Origin: Rhodospirillaceae bacterium
GTDB taxonomy: Bacteria; Pseudomonadota; Alphaproteobacteria; Rhodospirillales; Rhodospirillaceae
Length of the DNA stretch: 64,000 nt
Reading direction: 5' to 3'
NCBI GenBank assembly: GCA_947476925.1
Contig: CANJSF010000007.1
Span: 1-64,000, forward strand
Below the pieces are notes generated by a model. The model had not been told where the DNA came from and made no database searches. It was given only the letters and a program-made list of their open reading frames with translations. Of this stretch, positions 35,297 to 43,365 are shown one piece after another. Position 1 is the first letter of the stretch, and the number at the start of each line of letters is the position of its first letter. Made by a program: the position numbers and the translations under genes.

Positions 35297-36211
35297 GTGA
35301 AGCTTCTCCGTCGCTCAGTTTTACTTGGCGGATCAGCAGCTCTGCTTGCGCGATCGGCCTTCGCCGCCACGCCATCGCCGGGCGCAGGAGATTTGTTTCC
35401 CGACCGTTGGTCCGAGACGCTGGCCTACCTGAAGCTGCGCGCACGCGCCAACGACGGCGATGCTTGGTATTGGTTCTCGGGGACTATTGATCTGCTGCCC
35501 CACGGCGAGAAGGGCCTGACGCTCGTCAATATCGACTGCCTGAATTTGCGGCGCGTGAAGCAAACCGGCGATAAAAAATTTAGTGTGACCATGTGGGAGG
35601 GGGCGGTGTTTACCGACCCTGCCACGGGTAAAATTGCCGAGACGATCCTCAATCCGTTGAATGGCCGCACAGTCGAGCCGATGCATTACCGTGAGGGCCC
35701 CACCGAATTTATCGCCGACGAAGCAGGCTTTCGCACTTTGCCCCGCGAAAACGCCTCACCCTTAGCTGCTTCGTCGTTCGATTTTACCTGGACCTTGGGC
35801 GGCGGGCACGTGTGGGTCGAGCGTGGCCAGAAGCTTGATATGGTTAATCCGTTTACGCCCGAGCAATGGCCGCTTGAATCGGCCGGCATGCGTCTCCATG
35901 GCGCGAATTCCTCAACCCTCCATGGGCTGTGGAAAGACGTAATGGATGCCAAGCAGCCCATGCCGCCCGCCGATATGGTGTTTACGTCCTCGGGTGATTG
36001 GTTCCCGTGGATGCTTATGGGCCAACGGCCCGGCAGCGTGCTGTACCGCGCCAAAGGCCCGCGCTTTCAAAGCATTGACGAGGCGCCGGCGCGGGTCTGC
36101 AAGCTGGTGGAAGCCAAGCACCCGGAGCTGTTCCGCCCCATTCCCTGGACCGAGAAGTACGGCGGCGTGATCACCGACCATCTGCGCCAACGCAAACCCG
36201 TAAAGCCTTAA
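35297..36211 (+). CDS. DUF1838-like exported protein
   Basis: An exported protein of 304 residues that I match by memory to the DUF1838 group, for which no function is known. The signal MKLLRRSVLLGGSAALLARS has a double Arg and could use Tat. Conserved-looking parts are DAWYWFSGTIDLL, MWEGAVFTDPATGKI, ILNPLNGRTVEPMHYREGP and GDWFPWMLMGQRPGS. The many aromatic residues suggest a binding cleft. The start is GTG, three bases after the TolB-like lipoprotein, so the two are co-transcribed. Other members are seen near oxygenase and amine-oxidase genes, which fits this neighbourhood. Confidence 0.72.
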   Translation: MKLLRRSVLLGGSAALLARSAFAATPSPGAGDLFPDRWSETLAYLKLRARANDGDAWYWFSGTIDLLPHGEKGLTLVNIDCLNLRRVKQTGDKKFSVTMWEGAVFTDPATGKIAETILNPLNGRTVEPMHYREGPTEFIADEAGFRTLPRENASPLAASSFDFTWTLGGGHVWVERGQKLDMVNPFTPEQWPLESAGMRLHGANSSTLHGLWKDVMDAKQPMPPADMVFTSSGDWFPWMLMGQRPGSVLYRAKGPRFQSIDEAPARVCKLVEAKHPELFRPIPWTEKYGGVITDHLRQRKPVKP

Positions 36212-36221
36212 GTAGCGCCGC

Positions 36222-36233
36222 CCAAACGTTTGG
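36222..36233. promoter_or_regulatory. 12-bp perfect palindrome upstream of membrane-protein pair
   Basis: CCAAACGTTTGG lies between the DUF1838-like stop and the first membrane-protein gene, about 52 bases before its start. Its right end overlaps a -35-like TTGGAT. It could be an operator for a dimeric regulator. No second copy was noticed near other genes in the window, so this is weak. Confidence 0.3.
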
Positions 36234-36285
36234 ATTAGTCTTGTTGCGTCTGTGGTTATGTCAGCCGGACCCTGGGGAGGGACCA

Positions 36286-37182
36286 ATGATTGCAGCACTC
36301 AAACGCCCGCCTTTTATCGGCGCTATCGCCTTTGCCCTCGTTTTTATTTTCACCGCCATCGGCCATTCGGTGATGGTGTTGATTATGGATATTTTTGGCA
36401 GCGCGCAGTTTCTCACTGCCTTTATGCAAGGCCTACTTGGCACGGTGATGATCTATGTGGGCGTGCGTTACAATGACAACGAAAACGTCGCCACGTGGTT
36501 GGGGTTCTTCGGCGGCTCATGGTTGTGGGCCGGCTGGGTCGAGTTTTCCTACGTCTACTTCTCTCGCCATGTGGGTATCGAGCCCATGCCTTTGGGTGGC
36601 GGGCGTCAGCAACTCCCGGAATATCTCCTGTTGCCCTCTAGCATTGGGTTTTTGTTCACCACGCTGGTCTTTTTCTATTTCAACCGCGAAACGCGCTGCA
36701 ATGCGTTTCGCTGGATGCACAAACATCTTCATACGCCGGTTGGTAAACCCACGCTCAACTACCAACGCAACATCGCCACCATTGTCGCGATGGAGAAATT
36801 CTACATCACTTGGTTTTTCTACATCGTCCTGCTGCTGGCCTACGACAAGCGCATCATGGGCGCGCAACACCCAGGCATGTACGTGATGTTTTTCTTGTTT
36901 GGCGTTTGGTCGTTGTACCTGCTCAACCGCTTGCGCAAGTACACACGGCTACCATCAGCATTTCGTTACGCCATCGCCACAGCGTTGGTGGCCTGGAACA
37001 CTGTGGAGATTCTCGGCCGCTGGCGATTTTTGAAAGAAGTCTGGGTTGAGCCACAAAAATACACGGTGCAAATGGCGCTGATTGTCGGAGCGTTTGTCAC
37101 TGTCTTTGTCATCTTCGCGTTGTTCCCCAGTGTCGACACCCCCGACAAAGACGACGCGCGCGCGCCACAGCCCGCTGAATAG
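36286..37182 (+). CDS. Unknown multi-pass membrane protein, tandem copy 1
   Basis: An integral inner-membrane protein of 298 residues that I do not recognise. About six hydrophobic helices are visible, starting with PPFIGAIAFALVFIFTAIGH. Distinctive parts shared with the next gene are ATWLGFFGGSWLWAGWVEFS, NRETRCNAFRWMHKHLH, PTLNYQRNIATIVAMEKFY, ITWFFYIVLLLAYDK and WNTVEILGRWRFLKEVWVEP. The tail is acidic and proline-rich. Repeated Trp and His within or next to helices could hold a cofactor or metal. ATG 36286 has GGGGAGG six bases upstream. The gene follows the lipoprotein/DUF1838 pair by 74 bases and may be in the same unit. Confidence 0.72.
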   Translation: MIAALKRPPFIGAIAFALVFIFTAIGHSVMVLIMDIFGSAQFLTAFMQGLLGTVMIYVGVRYNDNENVATWLGFFGGSWLWAGWVEFSYVYFSRHVGIEPMPLGGGRQQLPEYLLLPSSIGFLFTTLVFFYFNRETRCNAFRWMHKHLHTPVGKPTLNYQRNIATIVAMEKFYITWFFYIVLLLAYDKRIMGAQHPGMYVMFFLFGVWSLYLLNRLRKYTRLPSAFRYAIATALVAWNTVEILGRWRFLKEVWVEPQKYTVQMALIVGAFVTVFVIFALFPSVDTPDKDDARAPQPAE

Positions 37183-37200
37183 ATAAAAAGGAAACCAACC

Positions 37201-38100
37201 ATGATCGCTATTCTCAAGCGCCCCCCGTTTATTGGCATATTTGCGTTTATGTTAGTCCTCCTGTTGCAGGGCCTTGGCCACGCGCAAATGGTGCTGCAGG
37301 AAAAAATATTCGGCGAGGAGTACGTTTTCCAAAGCGCGGCCATCATGGGTGTGATCGGCATGGCCTTGGTCTATTGGGGGGTGCGCCTCAATCACAATGA
37401 AAATGCGGCCACCTGGTTGGGCTTCTTTGGCGGCACGTATATTTGGGATGGCTGGTGCGAATTCTCCTATGTTTTTTATGCCCACCATTTGGCTGTGGCG
37501 AACTTGGTTGAGAATCGCGAAATCGTCACCAGGGCCGAGTACCTGCTTATGCCATCATCCATCGGCGTATTGTTGTCTACACTCGTCTTTTTCCTTTTCA
37601 ATCGCGAAACCCGCTGCAACGCGTTTCGATGGATTCACAGGAACTTGCATCTCCCCGTCGGCAAACCGACGCTGAACTACCAGCGCAATATCTCCACCAT
37701 CGTTGCCATGGAAACGGTCTATCTCACTTGGTTCTTCTACCTGTTCTTGTTGATTGCCTACGATAAACAAATTCTGGGCGACGATCATTGGGCCATGTAC
37801 CCCATTCTGTTCATGTTCATTGTCTGGTCGGTTTACTTGCTCAACCGCCTACGCAAATTCAGCCGCTTGTCGTCGGCTTTTCGCTACGGCATTCCCACGG
37901 CTATCATTACCTGGAACACTGTTGAGATTCTGGGCCGTTGGAACATCTTCACTGAAGTGTGGATCGAGCCACAAAAATATACGGTGCAGGTGCTGGTGAT
38001 TTTGGCGGCATTCATCACAGTAGCAGTGATCTTTGCGCTGTTTCCCTCGACGGAGAAACCAGACGAGGATGACCGCCCCACGGTACAGCCCGCCGAATAG
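37201..38100 (+). CDS. Unknown multi-pass membrane protein, tandem copy 2
   Basis: A close paralogue of the previous gene, 299 residues, with the same helix layout: PPFIGIFAFMLVLLLQGLGH, ATWLGFFGGTYIWDGWCEFS, NRETRCNAFRWIHRNLHLP, PTLNYQRNISTIVAMETVY and EILGRWNIFTEVWIEP. The two differ mainly in the second helix and in the loop after WDGWCEFSYVFYAHHL. Conservation of the central block in both suggests the function resides there; the copies may form a heterodimer. It starts 18 bases after copy 1 with AAAAGGAAACC as ribosome site. A strong intrinsic terminator begins 20 bases after its stop, closing the unit. Confidence 0.72.
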   Translation: MIAILKRPPFIGIFAFMLVLLLQGLGHAQMVLQEKIFGEEYVFQSAAIMGVIGMALVYWGVRLNHNENAATWLGFFGGTYIWDGWCEFSYVFYAHHLAVANLVENREIVTRAEYLLMPSSIGVLLSTLVFFLFNRETRCNAFRWIHRNLHLPVGKPTLNYQRNISTIVAMETVYLTWFFYLFLLIAYDKQILGDDHWAMYPILFMFIVWSVYLLNRLRKFSRLSSAFRYGIPTAIITWNTVEILGRWNIFTEVWIEPQKYTVQVLVILAAFITVAVIFALFPSTEKPDEDDRPTVQPAE

Positions 38101-38120
38101 CCGCATCTGGACATTGGCTC

Positions 38121-38152
38121 AAAATGCCCGTCACTATGGCGGGCATTTTTTT
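38121..38152 (+). terminator. Intrinsic terminator after the membrane-protein pair
   Basis: AAAATGCCCG pairs with CGGGCATTTT around a nine-base loop, and the 3' arm runs into seven T residues. This is a classic rho-independent terminator for rightward transcripts ending at 38100. The ATG and Shine-Dalgarno of the TPR gene lie directly after it. Confidence 0.88.
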
Positions 38153-38164
38153 ATGGAGAACGCG

Positions 38165-39541
38165 ATGTTGCGCGATGCCCATGGGCTTGAGGTTACGGCC
38201 GCCAACCGGGCGGCTGTTGATTCGTTTGATCAAACGCTGATCTCGTATCTCGCGTTTGCGAACGACATCGGCCTGCGTTTGAAAGACACGCTAACGCACG
38301 ACCCCGACTTTGCGCTGGCGCACTGCTTCAAGGGCTATCTGTTCTTGCTCATGGGTGCAAAAGCCTTGGTGCCTCGTGCGGCCAAAGAGCTCGCACTTGC
38401 TCAGGCACAACTTGCGCGAACCACGCCGCGCGAGCGGTTGCATGTAAAAGCGCTGGAAGCTTGGTGCATGCTCGACCTGCAGGGGGCCACAAATGCGTGG
38501 GAAGCGGCCGCGCGCGATCACCCGCTCGATGTTCTGGCCGTGAAGATGCTGCACTACACGCACTTCTATATGGGGGATTCCCAAAACTTGCGCGATTCAG
38601 TTGGGCGCGTTTGGCCTGCTTGGCACGACAAACTTCCGGCCTATGGCTATATGCTCTCAATGCGCGCTTTCGGGCTGGAGGAAACAGGCGACTATGATCA
38701 AGCGTTAAGCCTGGGATCGCGCGCCCACGACATCAACCCCAACGATGCCTGGGCCGTGCATGCGGTGGCGCATGTGTATGAGATGCGCGATCAGCGGCCT
38801 GAAGGTTTGGCGTGGCTCGAACAATGCATGGCGGGCGGTGGCACACAGTGGCACAATTTCCGCTATCACTTGCGCTGGCACCAGGCGCTGGTGCTGCATG
38901 AAATGCAGCACTACGACAAAGTTCTGGCGCTCTATGACAGCGCGGTTTTTAACCCTCAATCAGACGAGTATCTTGACCTCGCCAATGATACATCGCTTCT
39001 CCTGCGGCTCGAGATGGCGGGCATTAACGTTGGGTCTCGTTGGGAATCTCTGGCCGAGAAAATCAAATTGCGCATCGACGAGCATTTGCTCACTTTTGTT
39101 GATGCGCACTTCATGATGCCGCTCGCCACATGTGCGCCCGACCACGCCAATCAGTTCCTGGCTTCCATTAATGCATATATGGACACGGCTGAGGATACCT
39201 ACGCCGGCGTTTCTCAATCGGTCGCGCGTGATTTGTGTGCCGCTGTGCGCTCCTATCAAGCCGGTCAGTTCGATGCTTGCGTTGAGGCTCTGGAGCCGGT
39301 GCGTTCGCTGGTTCATCTCATCGGTGGCAGCCACGCCCAGCGAGACGTCTTTGCCGAAATGCTGATCGAGGCGGCTGTCAGGTCGGGCCGGCTGCCATTG
39401 GCGCGGTCATTATTGTTTGAGCGCGTCAGCGCCCGCCCGCGCAACGTGCGCGCCTGGAACAGGCTGGCCTATGTATTGCGTCAACTTGGCGACGTCGACG
39501 GAGCGATCCGCGCCGCGCAGGGCGCCAACGGCGCCGTCTAA
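38165..39541 (+). CDS. TPR repeat protein, TTC38-like
   Basis: A cytoplasmic helical-repeat protein of 458 residues that resembles the bacterial relatives of tetratricopeptide repeat protein 38. No signal or membrane helix is present. Typical stretches are DPDFALAHCFKGYLFLL, HVKALEAWCMLDLQGA, HPLDVLAVKMLHYTHFYMGD, MRAFGLEETGDYDQAL and AWAVHAVAHVYEMRDQRPEG. The histidine-rich AVHAVAHVYEM signature is characteristic. Its role is unknown; such proteins are scaffolds or possible hydrolase relatives. ATG 38165 has GGAG six bases upstream; the frame is open further back but through the terminator, so the earlier starts are rejected. It converges with the gene at 39538, overlapping four bases. Confidence 0.78.
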   Translation: MLRDAHGLEVTAANRAAVDSFDQTLISYLAFANDIGLRLKDTLTHDPDFALAHCFKGYLFLLMGAKALVPRAAKELALAQAQLARTTPRERLHVKALEAWCMLDLQGATNAWEAAARDHPLDVLAVKMLHYTHFYMGDSQNLRDSVGRVWPAWHDKLPAYGYMLSMRAFGLEETGDYDQALSLGSRAHDINPNDAWAVHAVAHVYEMRDQRPEGLAWLEQCMAGGGTQWHNFRYHLRWHQALVLHEMQHYDKVLALYDSAVFNPQSDEYLDLANDTSLLLRLEMAGINVGSRWESLAEKIKLRIDEHLLTFVDAHFMMPLATCAPDHANQFLASINAYMDTAEDTYAGVSQSVARDLCAAVRSYQAGQFDACVEALEPVRSLVHLIGGSHAQRDVFAEMLIEAAVRSGRLPLARSLLFERVSARPRNVRAWNRLAYVLRQLGDVDGAIRAAQGANGAV

Positions 39542-40245
39542 TTTGTCACAGCCGAGGTTTGCTTCGGCGCGGGCGTGTAGTTTTTCAACTTCACCGTAAT
39601 CATGCCGTCGTCTTGCCAAGGGCTCACGTCAAACTCAACGCCCAGCACTTTGGCATAGGCCATGAAACGCGGCGTGGTCCAGTTTTCATGGATCCATTTT
39701 TCGGTGATGTCGTTTTGGCCCAGACGGGTCGTTTGCGTCAGCACATTGCCGAAGGGGCTGCGGTAACGCCGCATGCCGGGGGCTGATTCGGTGTCCAACA
39801 CCAACTGCCAATGGCACGTGGTTTGATCGAACACCGCCTTTAACGCCATTTCCTTGTCGCCGCTTTTTTCAATCATCTTCGCCACGCGTTTCAGCATGGG
39901 CATTTCGGTGTCCACCTCATGCTGCACGGCTTCGGCAACCAATCCTTTGTTCTTGGCGAACTGCATGCCAGTCAGGTGGTGTTTCACCAGCGCGTCGTTG
40001 ACTTCATGCTGGTAGGCGTCGTTGTCGTTCATGGTTTTGACAACCATGTTCATCACCAGGCCGAGATCTCGCTCCTTGCCTTCCCAGCCAGAATAGCGGC
40101 CCAAGGTTTTTTGCTTGCTTTCAGCGCCAGCCGGCTTGCCGGGCTTCTCAGCGCTCACCGGTGCTGGGTCCGCGGCCATGGCGGGCAACATCAAAGCCGC
40201 ACCAATCGATAAAGCGATCACTGCACCAAAAGTTTTAAACGGCAT
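39538..40245 (-). CDS. Exported hypothetical protein
   Basis: A periplasmic protein of 235 residues without a family I can name. The Sec signal ends near PAMAADP, followed by a Lys/Pro/Ala linker to about residue 45. The rest is largely helical and charged: RYSGWEGKERDLGLVMNMVV, NDALVKHHLTGMQFAKN, QHEVDTEMPMLKRVAKMIEK, then a beta-rich end (HENWTTPRFMAYAKVLGVEF, DDGMITVKLKNYTP). One Cys only. The start has GGGGAGG five bases upstream. It diverges from the MFS carrier gene; about 167 bases separate them. Confidence 0.7.
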   Translation of the reverse strand: MPFKTFGAVIALSIGAALMLPAMAADPAPVSAEKPGKPAGAESKQKTLGRYSGWEGKERDLGLVMNMVVKTMNDNDAYQHEVNDALVKHHLTGMQFAKNKGLVAEAVQHEVDTEMPMLKRVAKMIEKSGDKEMALKAVFDQTTCHWQLVLDTESAPGMRRYRSPFGNVLTQTTRLGQNDITEKWIHENWTTPRFMAYAKVLGVEFDVSPWQDDGMITVKLKNYTPAPKQTSAVTN

Positions 40246-40412
40246 ATGTGCCTCCCCAAAACACTGTCGATCAGAGGTGCATTTATATACGAAAGCGCCA
40301 CACGGCGGGAGGTCTGCCCGACGCCGTTGCTGGCTCGACCACAGCGCGGGCGGTCTTGCGTTTGTGTGCCGGGCCCTGCACTGTTGGCATCCAACAAAAC
40401 GGGCGGAAATTC

Positions 40413-41684
40413 ATGCCTTTAGACGGTATCACCGATTCCCATCGTCGCCGGGCGCTGGTTTTGTTGTTCTTGGTGTCGTTGTTCAATTACGGCGACCGCA
40501 ACATGATCGGTGTGTTGGTCCCGTCCATCAAAGCCGACTTGCAGCTCAGCGATACCCAAATCGGCTTTATCACGGGGCTGGCGTTTTCGGTTCTCTACGC
40601 CTTCATGGGCATCCCGATTGCGCGTCTTGCCGATCGGTTTTCAAGGCGGGGCGTGGTGTCGATTGCGCTCGCCGCCTGGAGCGCCATGACAGTTGCCTGC
40701 GGGCTGGCGCAGAATTTCGTGCAGTTGGCTTTAGCGCGCGTCATGGTGGGTGTCGGCGAGGCGGGCGCGACGCCGCCGAGCCATGCCGTGATTGCCGATT
40801 TATTCCCCAAGGCGCGGCGCGCGTTTGCGCTTTCGGTGTATGCGCTGGGCTCGCCCATGGGCGTGATCATTGCCTACTTGGGGGGCGCATGGTTGGCCCA
40901 GGAATATGGCTGGCGGGTGACGCTGTTTGTCTTCGGCCTACCGGGCATCGCGGTCGCGCTGATCGTATTCTTTTTCCTGCCCGAGCCGCCGCGTGGTCAC
41001 TCTGATGCCCTGGCGGGCGATGCTCCCCTTGTTCCGATCCGTGTCACAGAAACGCTCAAAATCCTGATGTCGCGGCCCGCGTATCGCCATAACGCCATCG
41101 CCTCGGGCTTGTTCGCATTTTTATGGTTTGGGCTGATGTCCTGGGCGCCGTCGTTTTTTACACGCACGCACAACATGCCCATCGGGCAAGTAGGCGCGTG
41201 GCTTTCGCTGGCGTTGGGCGTATCGCAATTTTTAGGGGTCTGGATCGGCGGCATCTTGGGCGACCGCCTCGCTCGCAATGATGTGCGCTGGTACGCGTGG
41301 TTGTGCGGCATTGTGATGCTCGCCTCGACGCCATTCTATTTTCTTGTGTTCCTGACGCCGCTTCCACTTCTGGCGATCGGCGCGCTGTTCTTCCCCATTC
41401 TGATTGCCATCATGCAAAGCGGCCCGCAGCACTGGATCACGCAGGCCGTGGCAGGGCCGCGCATGCGGGCCACGGCGACTGCGCTTTACTTACTGATCGT
41501 CAACCTCATATCGGGATTTGGCGCACAAACCATCGGCATTCTCAGCGACGTGTTGAAAGATCGCTATGGCGCCAATTCACTGGGCGTCGCGTTGCTCGGG
41601 GTTGCCGTTGTTTTTAGCTTGTGGTCAGCGCTGCACTTCTTTCTGGCCGCGCGAACGCTGAAAGAAGATATCGCAACCTCTTAA
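40413..41684 (+). CDS. MFS transporter, spinster-like
   Basis: A 12-helix major facilitator superfamily carrier of 423 residues. The first helix has the LFNYGDRNMIGVLVPSIKAD pattern typical of the spinster-like group. The MFS loop 2-3 motif is GIPIARLADRFSRRGV, and the helix 4-5 region is ARVMVGVGEAGATPPSHAVI. Members of this group in proteobacteria often lie in catabolic clusters and import or export organic acids, lipids or aromatics; the substrate here is unknown. ATG 40413 is chosen because the extra upstream sequence to 40248 is not membrane-like. Its last four bases overlap the convergent SRPBCC gene. Confidence 0.87.
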   Translation: MPLDGITDSHRRRALVLLFLVSLFNYGDRNMIGVLVPSIKADLQLSDTQIGFITGLAFSVLYAFMGIPIARLADRFSRRGVVSIALAAWSAMTVACGLAQNFVQLALARVMVGVGEAGATPPSHAVIADLFPKARRAFALSVYALGSPMGVIIAYLGGAWLAQEYGWRVTLFVFGLPGIAVALIVFFFLPEPPRGHSDALAGDAPLVPIRVTETLKILMSRPAYRHNAIASGLFAFLWFGLMSWAPSFFTRTHNMPIGQVGAWLSLALGVSQFLGVWIGGILGDRLARNDVRWYAWLCGIVMLASTPFYFLVFLTPLPLLAIGALFFPILIAIMQSGPQHWITQAVAGPRMRATATALYLLIVNLISGFGAQTIGILSDVLKDRYGANSLGVALLGVAVVFSLWSALHFFLAARTLKEDIATS

Positions 41685-42217
41685 TTCCCTGACGAACGGA
41701 GCAGTGCGGCAGCCGCGCGCGCCCGTTCGCCATTGTCGTTGGCAATGGGGGCCGCGCGCAGCTTCGGCGGTTCCATCGTTTCAACGCGCTTTTTGAGGGC
41801 GGCGTTCATGGCCTCAAAGCCTTCGCGGAACATGCCGAAGTAATCGTCCTTCAGCACCATCGTCATCAAACCTTCGGCGCGCATACATTGGTGAAATTTC
41901 ACCCCGCCTTTACGCTGGGTAATGCGAAACCAATGCTCGATGGTCAACATGCCCGGTAACCACGTCCCATGTTCCCAGCGAATTTCGTGGTCATCCTCGA
42001 CCTTCACAATTGTCGGGGTAATCACATGGTTAGCTTGATTGCGACCATCCTGGGTTTTGAGCTTCATGGTCACGGTCAGGCGTTCGCCCACCATCGGGTG
42101 CCCATCAATGCCGATGATGAATGGGTTCCAGTCGGCGTAATGACGAAACGCCGCTGCGTGGTGCCACACCACATCGGGCTTGGCATCAATCTCGATAAAG
42201 GTCGCAAGGTCTTTCAT
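41681..42217 (-). CDS. SRPBCC-family protein
   Basis: A cytoplasmic START-like (SRPBCC) protein of 178 residues, a fold with a deep hydrophobic cavity for small ligands. Typical parts are FIEIDAKPDVVWHHAAAF, RHYADWNPFI, GERLTVTMKL, PGMLTIEHWFRIT and the C-terminal long helix FGMFREGFEAMNAALKKRVE. The last 30 residues are a disordered Ala/Arg tail. No catalytic residues can be named; it could bind a hydrophobic intermediate. It is divergent from the double-VOC gene. Confidence 0.82.
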   Translation of the reverse strand: MKDLATFIEIDAKPDVVWHHAAAFRHYADWNPFIIGIDGHPMVGERLTVTMKLKTQDGRNQANHVITPTIVKVEDDHEIRWEHGTWLPGMLTIEHWFRITQRKGGVKFHQCMRAEGLMTMVLKDDYFGMFREGFEAMNAALKKRVETMEPPKLRAAPIANDNGERARAAAALLRSSGN

Positions 42218-42324
42218 CGGCGTTCACACCCTGATTCGCCCCAATTTTAAGTCGAGATGACCTCGGAGTCTTGGTTATAGTGTCGTCGCTGTTGCTTTAT
42301 TTATGAATGTGTCAGTCAGGTTGC

Positions 42325-43365
42325 ATGTCAGCTTTCTCGTTTCAAAACGCCGGTGCGCCCTTAGCGGTTGCCATTCTGGGTGTCTCACATATCGACACTG
42401 CACTGGGCTTTTACCGTGATGTCATTGGGCTTGATGCCTCAGCGACCATCACCTGGGCGGGGGAGGCGTTTGAAAGGCACTTTCAATTGCCCAAGGGGTC
42501 CTCGGCCAAAGCGGTCATGTTTGGCATGCACAGCGCACCGGGCGCGGGTCCCAAAGTCGGGCGCGTGCTCGCGTTGCAGTTTAACGCCGCCGACCGCAAA
42601 GTGATCCCCACCGCAGGCGATCGAACATACCGAGGTTTGTGGAATCTCAATTTTTACGTCAGCGACATCCGCGCCACCACCAAAGCGCTCCAAGCCAAAG
42701 GCTACAATTTCTGGAGCGAACCCGTGGGCTACGAGGTCAGCGCCAAAGCCGGCGCACCGGTCGAGGTGCTGTTTGATGGCCCCGATGGCCTGGCGATCAA
42801 TTTGGTGGAGCTGACCGGTGATGAAACCACAACCGTGGGCAAACTGAAAATCGAGGTCGATGCCCTGGGCAAAACCAAAACCGGCTTTACCCAAGTGGCG
42901 ACCACATCGCACAGCATTATCCATCGCGATAAGGCGATGGCCTTTTATATGCGCGTGCTGGGTATGGAGGTGCGCATCGACGATATTCTAGGCAAGCCCG
43001 AGACCAATCACTTTTTGGGCCGCCCACCCGATGCCAAAACGCGCGCGACGTTTATGGCCGGGGCTCATCAGTTTGGCAAAGTTGCGCTGTCGCACCCGGA
43101 AAATTACACCGCACCCGATAAGGTGCCCATCGCCGTGCCCCCCAATATCGGCTACCTCGCCCAAAGTTTTTGTGTGCCCTCGCTGTTGCGCGCAATGGAT
43201 GCTTGCAATTCTATTGGCGCTGAAATTTTTTCCCCAGCAATGGAAATCGATATACCAGGCCTGGGTCTGACGGCCGCGATGATCGTGCGCAATCCGGGCT
43301 CGGGTGCGTTGATGCATCTGTTCGAAGAAGGCGCGTTGAGTTTTCGTGCAAGGGGTCTGTTTTGA
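42325..43365 (+). CDS. Two-domain VOC (glyoxalase-like) protein
   Basis: A cytoplasmic protein of 346 residues with two vicinal-oxygen-chelate modules. Module 1 begins AILGVSHIDTALGFYRDVIG and runs to about residue 165. Module 2 begins TTSHSIIHRDKAMAFYMRVLG and runs to the end. This arrangement occurs in extradiol dioxygenases, lactoylglutathione lyases and epimerases; which applies cannot be told. Likely metal ligands include the His in GVSHID and the Glu near LFEEGAL. The start is uncertain (42325 or 42307; no clear ribosome site). Its stop overlaps the TTG of the next gene, so it is coupled to an oxidoreductase. Confidence 0.82.
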   Translation: MSAFSFQNAGAPLAVAILGVSHIDTALGFYRDVIGLDASATITWAGEAFERHFQLPKGSSAKAVMFGMHSAPGAGPKVGRVLALQFNAADRKVIPTAGDRTYRGLWNLNFYVSDIRATTKALQAKGYNFWSEPVGYEVSAKAGAPVEVLFDGPDGLAINLVELTGDETTTVGKLKIEVDALGKTKTGFTQVATTSHSIIHRDKAMAFYMRVLGMEVRIDDILGKPETNHFLGRPPDAKTRATFMAGAHQFGKVALSHPENYTAPDKVPIAVPPNIGYLAQSFCVPSLLRAMDACNSIGAEIFSPAMEIDIPGLGLTAAMIVRNPGSGALMHLFEEGALSFRARGLF

